A DNA stretch of 10,107 bases. Origin: Sulfurimonas sp. UBA6792 (lineage in GTDB: Bacteria; Campylobacterota; Campylobacteria; Campylobacterales; Sulfurimonadaceae). This document shows, in pieces, positions 1 through 4,203 of the stretch; the first letter of the stretch is position 1, and each line of letters begins with the position of its first letter. Made by a program: the position numbers and the translations under genes. The stretch spans positions 1 through 10,107 of the forward strand of contig DKFQ01000150.1 of the NCBI GenBank assembly GCA_002452425.1. Reading direction: 5' to 3'. The notes under the pieces were generated by a model. The model did no database searches, had not been told where the DNA came from, and worked only from the letters and a program-made list of their open reading frames with translations.

Positions 1-362
1 GCTTCGTTTTGTTTGTCTGAGAGCTGTATGGTAGATTGCCTCTCGTTCCCATGGTCCGCGTGGGAATGCATACCACACTCATACGCCACCATAACCCCAA
101 GCGCCTCGCCAAGTGAGCAAAAGTAGTAAGAAGCCATAAAAGTTGCGATTTCCAACTGTTGCGGTGCATAACAAAAACCACTACTCTCTAAAATCTCCAA
201 ACACACAAACGACGGCTCATCACACACCGCCACAACGACACCCTCAACTTCTTTACCCCGCACAGGAATGGTTACTTTTGCACCAACAAGGGCGGCATGC
301 TGACTTTTATAGGTTAATGGTTCTAGCGGAGAGTTGAGAAGTGCGATGTTATAGTAGTTCAA
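1..362 (-). CDS. priA: Primosomal protein N' (PriA helicase), N-terminal part, truncated by window edge
   Basis: PriA is the 3'->5' helicase that reloads the replicative helicase at stalled forks. The visible 120 residues cover the 3'-DNA-binding domain. They show the PriA pattern: an opening strand YYNIALLNSPL with TYKS, then GAKVTIPVRGKEVEGVVV (residues 27-44, compare G-x-x-V-x-VPF in the family), then ASYYFCSLGEAL (77-88). LSDKQNEA near the edge looks like the entry to the helicase domain. An in-frame TAA lies three codons upstream of the TTG at 362-360 and there is no ATG near the conserved N-terminus, so TTG is the likely start. No clear Shine-Dalgarno is visible. The upstream toxin gene ends 22 bases before it on the same strand, so co-transcription is likely. 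Residues 97-108 are encoded by a copy of the palindromic repeat of this region, placed between the DNA-binding and helicase domains. Identification is from memory of the family. Confidence 0.8.
   Translation of the reverse strand, partial: MNYYNIALLNSPLEPLTYKSQHAALVGAKVTIPVRGKEVEGVVVAVCDEPSFVCLEILESSGFCYAPQQLEIATFMASYYFCSLGEALGVMVAYECGMHSHADHGNERQSTIQLSDKQNE
41..74 (-). repeat. Palindromic repeat copy 1, inside priA
   Basis: Arms TTCCCATG (46-53) and CGTGGGAA (59-66) pair over 8 bp with one T-G wobble. They are bordered by the conserved flanks TCTCG on the left and TGCATACC on the right. This is the same layout as copies 4 and 5. It lies in an open reading frame and encodes GMHSHADHGNER in PriA (residues 97-108) with no stop. 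Confidence 0.85.
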
Positions 363-384
363 AGGTTTTTATTTTGTACAAAAA

Positions 385-720
385 TCACTTCTCAAGCACT
401 CTTGCAAGAATCTTAATAATTTCTGTATCATAGATGCTATCCATATAATTTTTTGAGTATATTTTCAAGATTAGAACTTCAAACTCTTCAGTGACAACAT
501 AGTAGATAACCCTAAAACCGCCACTTTTTCCCTTTTTTACACTACTGTTTTTTAGTCTTATTTTATAGATGTTTTTCCCGAGATGAACTCCTGCACCCAC
601 AGGATCAACCTCCAAACTACCAACAAGCATCAACATATCTTTTTGTACAAGAGGGTATTTTTTAGCTAGATTTTTAATATCTTTTTTTGATTCTTCGATT
701 AAACCGACTTTATAAGTCAT
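385..720 (-). CDS. RelE/ParE-superfamily toxin of a type II TA module (TA1)
   Basis: Predicted 111-residue mRNA-interferase-type toxin. Family-like features: a short first strand (MTYKVGLIEES), a lysine-rich helix (KKDIKNLAKKYP), then the core NIYKIRLKNSSVKKGKSGGFRVIYYV (about residues 50-75) and the late strand VLILKIYSK. The basic K/R residues in the core match the region that binds RNA in RelE-like proteins. It is clearly paralogous to the toxin at 2527-2853: both share YKIRL.NSS, GKS.GFRVI.Y and IYSK. The ATG lies inside the end of the antitoxin gene (11-base overlap), which implies translational coupling. The gene ends 22 bases before the priA start with no terminator hairpin between. 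Toxic activity is inferred and not shown. Confidence 0.8.
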   Translation of the reverse strand: MTYKVGLIEESKKDIKNLAKKYPLVQKDMLMLVGSLEVDPVGAGVHLGKNIYKIRLKNSSVKKGKSGGFRVIYYVVTEEFEVLILKIYSKNYMDSIYDTEIIKILARVLEK

Positions 721-919
721 TTAAAAATTCTCTAGCATTCGTAGGCTGATATTTCTTATTTTTTATACTTTCAAGCTCTTTTGCAACTGCTTCAAAATCG
801 CTTCTAACATCAACATCATCAATTTTAAACTTTTTTATAATCCCTTCTTTAAAGCTACCTATCAAAGACAAAAACATATCTAAAGAATTATCTTCAATCT
901 CAAGCTGAATTGTTTTCAC
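710..919 (-). CDS. Antitoxin of TA1
   Basis: Small acidic/basic protein of about 69 residues just upstream of the toxin, overlapping it by 11 bases. The frame is open back to a TTG at 931-929. I prefer the GTG at 919-917 because GGAG (929-926) sits six bases before it and because VKTIQLEIED then aligns with MKTLTLEIRD of the antitoxin at 2316. The order is a short beta strand, a hydrophobic helix, then a linker. A C-terminal tail (TNAREFLNDL) resembles AKPIEDLLNAL of the paralogue and probably wraps the toxin. A DNA-binding, autoregulatory role is assumed from other type II modules. No classical ribbon-helix-helix or HTH signature was recognised with certainty. Confidence 0.72.
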   Translation of the reverse strand: MKTIQLEIEDNSLDMFLSLIGSFKEGIIKKFKIDDVDVRSDFEAVAKELESIKNKKYQPTNAREFLNDL

Positions 920-951
920 TACAAACTCCAATGTAAATATATAAAAGAACT

Positions 952-980
952 ATTATATTCGATTTTATTCACAATGTCAA
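952..980 (-). promoter_or_regulatory. Consensus sigma-70 promoter for TA1
   Basis: Read on the minus strand it is TTGACA (980-975), a 17-base spacer, then TATAAT (957-952). Both hexamers are perfect and the spacing is ideal. Initiation is expected near 945, giving a leader of about 25 bases before the GTG start of the antitoxin. Such complete -35 boxes are unusual in Campylobacterota, which mostly rely on the -10 box. Confidence 0.85.
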
Positions 981-995
981 AATCAATTTTATTTT

Positions 996-1024
996 TCTCG
1001 CTCCCATGCTCTTGCGTGGGAGCG
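996..1024 (-). repeat. Palindromic repeat copy 2 (degenerate)
   Basis: Arms CGCTCCCATGC (999-1009) and GCGTGGGAGCG (1014-1024) pair over 11 bp with one wobble and loop TCTT. The left flank TCTCG matches the family. The TGCATAC flank is absent on the right, so this is a diverged copy or a relative. It lies upstream of the TA1 promoter and inverted relative to copy 3. Confidence 0.75.
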
Positions 1025-1049
1025 TTTATTGTGAGTTACTGTTGTAGTC

Positions 1050-1080
1050 TGCATTCCCACGGAGACCGTGGGAACGAGAG
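1050..1080 (+). repeat. Palindromic repeat copy 3, just beyond pilin-like gene 1
   Basis: Arms TTCCCACGG (1054-1062) and CCGTGGGAA (1066-1074) form a perfect 9-bp stem with an AGA loop. Flanks are TGCA on the left and CGAGAG on the right. It begins six bases past the stop codon of the minus-strand pilin-like gene (1087). It could act as a 3' mRNA hairpin, but no T-tract follows in the direction of transcription. Confidence 0.85.
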
Positions 1081-1086
1081 AATTAA

Positions 1087-1542
1087 TTAATTTACAAGCT
1101 CATTGCACTTAGCAGTATTTGCAGTACATCCAAAACTTCCGCTTGTTGCGTTATAGTCAAATTGTGTTGCGGTTGAGCCTACATAATAATTGTAAACCCC
1201 ATCTCCGTTGCCACCTGGATTATCCCAGTGACCACTTGTGGTACTCTCACTCATTGGAGTTGTCAGCACTCCGCCAAAAAGCCCACCAGTATCCATCATC
1301 TTTCTTCCATTTGCAGTTGTTCCTGTACCATTGGATATCCAACTTGCATCACCTCTTATAAGCCATGTTTGACGCTCATTGACTATGCCAGCTCTTATGG
1401 TTGCGACATCACCTTTGCCTTTGGCTATATCTGCTTGTTCTCTTATGCCGCTAAACTTTGGAAGTGCCACGGAAGCGAGTATGCCAAGCACCACGATAAC
1501 AAAGATAAGTTCTATGACAGTAAAAGCATGAGAGCGTTTCAT
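1087..1542 (-). CDS. Type IV pilin-like / type II pseudopilin protein 1
   Basis: 151-residue precursor with a class III (prepilin) signal. The leader MKRSHA is followed by FTVIELIFVIVVLGILASVALPKF. Phe is at mature +1, Glu at +5 and the hydrophobic N-terminal helix is about 20 residues, as expected for substrates of prepilin peptidase PilD/GspO. The residue before the cleavage point is Ala rather than the usual Gly. The rest (residues 30-151) is a globular, Gly/Asn/Thr-rich domain. Two cysteines close to the C-terminus (GCTANTAKC) could form a disulphide loop. AAGG lies about six bases before the ATG. It is paralogous to the next gene only in its N-terminal third. It is probably anchored in the inner membrane and assembled into a pilus or secretion pseudopilus. 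No assembly genes are in the window, so which machine it serves is unknown. Confidence 0.85.
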   Translation of the reverse strand: MKRSHAFTVIELIFVIVVLGILASVALPKFSGIREQADIAKGKGDVATIRAGIVNERQTWLIRGDASWISNGTGTTANGRKMMDTGGLFGGVLTTPMSESTTSGHWDNPGGNGDGVYNYYVGSTATQFDYNATSGSFGCTANTAKCNELVN

Positions 1543-1557
1543 AAAAAACCTTGCATA

Positions 1558-1573
1558 ATAATTTTAAAATTAT
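1558..1573. repeat. 16-bp AT palindrome in the leader of pilin-like gene 1
   Basis: ATAATTTTAAAATTAT is a perfect 16-bp palindrome located 16 bases upstream of the ATG at 1542. It could be a regulator site or part of the promoter, since it contains -10-like ATAAT/ATTAT on both strands. AT richness makes chance plausible. Confidence 0.35.
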
Positions 1574-1603
1574 CCAGAGATAACTTGAAAATAACTACTT
1601 AGA

Positions 1604-1637
1604 GTATGCATTCCACCTCGGGAGAGGTGGAACGAGA
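1604..1637 (+). repeat. Palindromic repeat copy 4, just beyond pilin-like gene 2
   Basis: Arms TTCCACCTC (1611-1619) and GAGGTGGAA (1624-1632) form a perfect 9-bp stem with loop GGGA. Flanks are GTATGCA on the left and CGAGA on the right. The stem differs from copy 3 in several positions, yet both arms changed together. It ends five bases before the pilin stop codon (1643-1645, minus strand). Confidence 0.85.
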
Positions 1638-1642
1638 AAAGA

Positions 1643-2119
1643 CTACTCAATCTTTAACTGATTTGCATTTACACCCGTTGGAATTGTATAAGTAGTCACA
1701 GTAAGCTCAGAATACCAAAATCTAGGAGAAGAAGCTTGATCACCATCACGGCAAAGAATTTTATATTTCGCTCCTGTAGCAACAAGTCCAGCAGTCGTTG
1801 CATTTTCATCAGTACAATTTGCAACAGTCAATGTAGTCACGGGAGTAGCAGCATCCAATAAGTCCTGTGGAAACTCTGTATCAGTGGTAGTAATATTGTA
1901 AGTTGCATTTTTTATACTTCCCGCATCATTATTCATTAAAGACTTGCTCCACTTTGCAGGAGCAACAGTACGATTAAGAGTACCAACAAATCCTTTAACA
2001 ATACCCTCAGCCGCTTGCTCTTGTACACCTATAAGCTTCGGCAACGCAACCGCAGCCAAAATACCTAAAATAACGATTACGAAAATCAACTCTATCATAG
2101 TAAAACCAGCTCTTTTCAT
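1643..2119 (-). CDS. Type IV pilin-like / type II pseudopilin protein 2
   Basis: 158-residue precursor with a canonical prepilin signal: MKRAG before FTMIELIFVIVILGILAAVALPKL. It has Gly at -1, Phe at +1 and Glu at +5, followed by a hydrophobic helix to about residue 28. The C-terminal domain is Thr/Ala-rich, with two cysteines (in VANCTDE and KILCRDG) that may pair. A strong AAGGAG lies six bases upstream of the ATG. A possible weak -10 (CATAAT, 2176-2171 on the minus strand) has no good -35. It shares the first ~28 residues with the protein at 1087-1542, but its globular domain is not obviously alignable. It lies upstream of that gene on the same strand, separated by 100 bases containing repeat copy 4. 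Processing by prepilin peptidase and membrane insertion are inferred from the signal. Confidence 0.87.
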   Translation of the reverse strand: MKRAGFTMIELIFVIVILGILAAVALPKLIGVQEQAAEGIVKGFVGTLNRTVAPAKWSKSLMNNDAGSIKNATYNITTTDTEFPQDLLDAATPVTTLTVANCTDENATTAGLVATGAKYKILCRDGDQASSPRFWYSELTVTTYTIPTGVNANQLKIE

Positions 2120-2216
2120 AAGAACTCCTTTTGTAGAAAAATTTGGGTTACGCTTATAACCTTAGCTACCATTATGAAGCATAGAAGATTAATTGTTGCT
2201 TAATGTGATATTTCTT

Positions 2217-2250
2217 TTCGTTCCACCTCTTTCGAGGTGGAATGCATACG
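2217..2250 (-). repeat. Palindromic repeat copy 5, upstream of TA2
   Basis: Arms TTCCACCTC (2221-2229) and GAGGTGGAA (2234-2242) form a perfect 9-bp stem with loop TTTC. The right flank is TGCATACG. The stem is identical to copy 4 and the orientation is opposite, so copies 4 and 5 enclose pilin-like gene 2 as an inverted pair. Confidence 0.85.
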
Positions 2251-2260
2251 CAGAAATATA

Positions 2261-2289
2261 TTTAAGGTGAGAAGATTTTGTGGTACAAT
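2261..2289 (+). promoter_or_regulatory. Probable promoter of TA2
   Basis: The extended -10 is TGGTACAAT (-10 hexamer TACAAT at 2284-2289). A poor -35 (TTTAAG, 2261-2266) lies at 17 bases spacing. Initiation near 2296 would leave a short leader with GAGAGG (2304-2309) as ribosome binding site for the antitoxin. Confidence 0.55.
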
Positions 2290-2315
2290 AAAAAAAATAT
2301 AAAGAGAGGCTGCAG

Positions 2316-2537
2316 ATGAAAACACTTACCCTTGAGATAAGAGATGAAACAATCTTTGAAAAGGTTATCTGGATGTTGCAACATTTTAAAAATGATGGTT
2401 TAATCATAAAAGAGGATGTTTACCCCACACAAGAAGATGCCAAATCAAGCATAAAGCGAGCTGTAAATGAACTCAACATGGCTAAAGATGGCAAACTAAA
2501 CGCCAAGCCCATAGAAGATTTGCTCAATGCCTTATAG
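2316..2537 (+). CDS. Antitoxin of TA2
   Basis: 73-residue partner of the following toxin, overlapping it by 11 bases as in TA1. It opens with a short strand (MKTLTLEIRDET) and an amphipathic/hydrophobic helix (FEKVIWMLQHF). The C-terminal half is charged (SSIKRAVNELNMAKDGKLNAKPIEDLLNAL region, residues 45-73) and resembles antitoxins that accompany RelE-like toxins in Campylobacterota. GAGAGG is spaced six bases from the ATG. The same start strand and the same C-terminal pattern (xxLLNAL/EFLNDL) occur in the antitoxin at 710-919. Toxin neutralisation and autoregulation are inferred. Confidence 0.8.
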   Translation: MKTLTLEIRDETIFEKVIWMLQHFKNDGLIIKEDVYPTQEDAKSSIKRAVNELNMAKDGKLNAKPIEDLLNAL

Positions 2538-2853
2538 CATCGTCACACTTCCAGAATTTGATAAAAATGTTAAAAAACTTGCAAAGAGATACAAAAATAT
2601 CAAAAATGATTTGTCATCTCTAGCTTCAGAACTCAAAAACAACCCAAAGTCAGGCACATATCTTTTTAACAACTGTTATAAAATCAGGCTTGCAAACTCA
2701 AGCGTTCCTACTGGTAAAAGTAAAGGATTTAGAGTGATAACGTACTTCATAGATGAACACTCAAACATTTACTTACTTGCAATTTACTCAAAATCAGACC
2801 AAGAAAATATAACCGATTTAGAAATAATAGAGCTTCTTAGAGAAATTAAATAA
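2527..2853 (+). CDS. RelE/ParE-superfamily toxin of TA2
   Basis: 108-residue RelE-like predicted ribosome-dependent endoribonuclease. First strand YSIVTLPEF, basic helix KNVKKLAKRYKNI, core CYKIRLANSS (about 51-60), GKSKGFRVITYF (64-75), late strand IYLLAIYSKSDQENI (81-95), and a C-terminal helix. The conserved Lys/Arg residues of the core are present, so it looks intact. The start codon lies inside the antitoxin gene, so translation is likely coupled. It ends 12 bases before the sigma-54 promoter of flgB on the same strand, with no terminator between. It is similar to the TA1 toxin over its whole length. Confidence 0.83.
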   Translation: MPYSIVTLPEFDKNVKKLAKRYKNIKNDLSSLASELKNNPKSGTYLFNNCYKIRLANSSVPTGKSKGFRVITYFIDEHSNIYLLAIYSKSDQENITDLEIIELLREIK

Positions 2854-2865
2854 AAAAGATTTGAT

Positions 2866-2883
2866 TTGGAACTCTATTTGCTT
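2866..2883 (+). promoter_or_regulatory. Sigma-54 (RpoN) -24/-12 promoter of the flgB operon
   Basis: TTGGAAC (2866-2872), five bases, TTGCTT (2878-2883). The invariant GG (2868-2869) and GC (2880-2881) are ten bases apart as required. Transcription should start about 12 bases after GC, leaving a leader of roughly 16-18 bases that contains GAGGAG (2899-2904). In Campylobacter and Helicobacter, rod and hook genes are RpoN/FlgR-controlled, which fits. Confidence 0.85.
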
Positions 2884-2909
2884 ATAACAACCAAAAAAGA
2901 GGAGTATTT

Positions 2910-3341
2910 ATGAGTATTAAGGTTTCGGCTACGCAAGAACTTGCTGCTAAAGCGCTTGATTATAGAGCTATTCGTCAAGATATGATATCTTCTAACATCG
3001 CAAATGCAGATACTCCTTTTTATAGACCGCGTGACATCCGTTTTGAAGATATGCTTGCACAGGAGAAGGCGAAGGTGCTTGGGCAGAGTAGTCCAAAACT
3101 TGAGATAGCGCAGACCAGTGGGGCGCATTTTGCGCTTCAAGATGAGCAGAGTGCATCTAAGGCAAAGACTTTTTTTCGTGATGGACATATGGCTCGTAAT
3201 GATGGCAACAGTGTTGATTTGGATGTGGAGACGACAGAGATGAGCAAAAACTCTGTTATGTTCAACGCTCTTGTCAATGCGATGCGAAAAGATAGCGGTA
3301 TCTTCAAGAGCGTTATTGAAGCCTCTTCAAAAGTCAGTTAA
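2910..3341 (+). CDS. flgB: Flagellar basal-body rod protein FlgB
   Basis: 143-residue proximal rod subunit, exported by the flagellar type III apparatus and assembled next to the MS ring. The N-terminal family signature is clear: LDYRAIRQDMISSNIANADTPFYRPRDIRFED (about residues 17-48), containing ANADTPFY (compare ANxxTPxYK). The C-terminal helix carries DLDVETTEMSKNSVMFNALV (residues 103-122), matching the VD-x-ExxxMxxN pattern of rod proteins. There is no cleavable signal peptide, as usual. GAGGAG is five bases before the ATG. It is first gene of the operon, 11 bases ahead of flgC, and read from the sigma-54 promoter at 2866. Confidence 0.95.
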   Translation: MSIKVSATQELAAKALDYRAIRQDMISSNIANADTPFYRPRDIRFEDMLAQEKAKVLGQSSPKLEIAQTSGAHFALQDEQSASKAKTFFRDGHMARNDGNSVDLDVETTEMSKNSVMFNALVNAMRKDSGIFKSVIEASSKVS

Positions 3342-3352
3342 AGGTTAAAATT

Positions 3353-3847
3353 ATGTCAAATTTTTTAAACAGCTTTGATATCAGCGGTTATGGGCTCTCG
3401 GCACAGCGTGTGCGTGTCAACACTATCTCGCAAAACATCGCCAATGCACATACGACAAGAACGGATGAGGGCGGACCTTACCGACGTAAAGAGGTCGTTT
3501 TTAAAGCTATAGACTTTAATGAGCAGTTTAACAAAGCGCTTGATGCCATGAGTGAGAGTGCAAAGTATGAAGACCCGCTAAACGAGGGAGCGTACGGCGC
3601 AAAGGTCAATCCTGCTATAATGAGCGTTATAGTTGACAAAATCTCCAGAGATGACAAAGCGCCGCAGATGAAGTTTGAGCCAAACCATCCTGATGCAGAT
3701 GCAAACGGGTATGTTGCATACCCAAATGTTAATCCCGTTATCGAAATGGCCGATTTAGTAGAAGCAACACGAAGCTATCAAGCCAATGTAGCGGCTTTTG
3801 AGAGTTCAAAAAATATAGCAAACAGTGCGATTTCACTGTTACAGTAA
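3353..3847 (+). CDS. flgC: Flagellar basal-body rod protein FlgC
   Basis: 164-residue proximal rod subunit. N-terminal signature SAQRVRVNTISQNIANAHTTRT (about residues 17-38), then GGPYRRKEVVF. The C-terminal helix motif is NPVIEMADLVEATRSYQANVAAFESSK (about residues 126-153), with NVNPVIEMADLVEA typical of FlgC. It is longer than the ~134 residues of E. coli FlgC, with extra residues in the middle (around KALDAMSESAKYEDPLNEG). That is the length I recall for Campylobacterota FlgC. AAAGG precedes the start. It lies between flgB and fliE with gaps of 11 and 16 bases. Confidence 0.95.
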   Translation: MSNFLNSFDISGYGLSAQRVRVNTISQNIANAHTTRTDEGGPYRRKEVVFKAIDFNEQFNKALDAMSESAKYEDPLNEGAYGAKVNPAIMSVIVDKISRDDKAPQMKFEPNHPDADANGYVAYPNVNPVIEMADLVEATRSYQANVAAFESSKNIANSAISLLQ

Positions 3848-3863
3848 GTAAAAGAGGAAGATT

Positions 3864-4169
3864 ATGAGTGTGATTGATGGTATTTCGGGTATTTCATCTG
3901 CTGAACTTTTAAAACAAAAGAGTGCGGTTGAGAGCAGCAGCGGGAGTGGAGAAGATTTTGCACAGCATCTCAAATCTGCTATCGGCGATGTCAATGAACT
4001 ACAACAAAAGAGTGAAAAGGCGCTTGGCGACATGGCAACGGGACAGGTAAAAGACCTCCATCAAGCAGCTCTTGCCATAGGAAAAGCGGAGACAAGCATG
4101 AAACTTATGCTTGAGATACGAAACAAAGCGCTTAGTGCTTATAAAGAATTGGGCAGAACTCAGCTATAA
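3864..4169 (+). CDS. fliE: Flagellar hook-basal body protein FliE
   Basis: 101-residue protein that links the MS ring to the rod and is needed for export of rod subunits. The N-terminal half is Ser-rich and poorly conserved. The C-terminal half has the family pattern: FAQHLKSAIGDVNELQQKSE, then DLHQAALAIGKAETSMKLMLEIRNKALSAYKEL (about residues 63-96). SMKLMLEIRNKALSAYKE matches the SFxLMxxVRNKLxxAYxE signature. GAGGAAG lies just upstream. It is third gene of the operon, and the PBP gene follows after 34 bases. Confidence 0.95.
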   Translation: MSVIDGISGISSAELLKQKSAVESSSGSGEDFAQHLKSAIGDVNELQQKSEKALGDMATGQVKDLHQAALAIGKAETSMKLMLEIRNKALSAYKELGRTQL

Positions 4170-4170
4170 T
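4165..4170 (+). promoter_or_regulatory. Candidate internal -10 box before the PBP gene
   Basis: A perfect TATAAT overlaps the fliE stop codon, 33 bases before the PBP start. No -35 is evident at 16-18 bases. A vegetative promoter here would uncouple an essential division gene from sigma-54 control, which makes biological sense, but the box may be chance. Confidence 0.3.
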
Positions 4171-4203
4171 CTGTTTTAAAAAAATTGATATAGCGTAAGA
4201 AGT

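Noticed and set aside
143..337. Plus-strand open frame of 64 codons at the left edge
   Set aside because: It is antisense to the PriA frame, which matches the family; the plus-strand product is low-complexity and has no start signals.
1228..1602. Plus-strand open frame of 124 codons across pilin-like gene 1
   Set aside because: It is antisense to a gene with a clear prepilin signal, its product is Cys/His/Ser-rich without domain logic, and it has no ribosome site.
41..2250. CRISPR array or integron attC sites formed by the five palindromes
   Set aside because: Spacing is irregular (from tens to hundreds of bases with genes between), orientation varies, and there are no uniform spacers or cas genes. 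The attC core sequences and an integrase are also not seen.
385..2853. Composite transposon with the two TA modules as terminal repeats
   Set aside because: The TA modules are similar as proteins but not visibly as DNA, and there is no transposase or target-site duplication that I can see.
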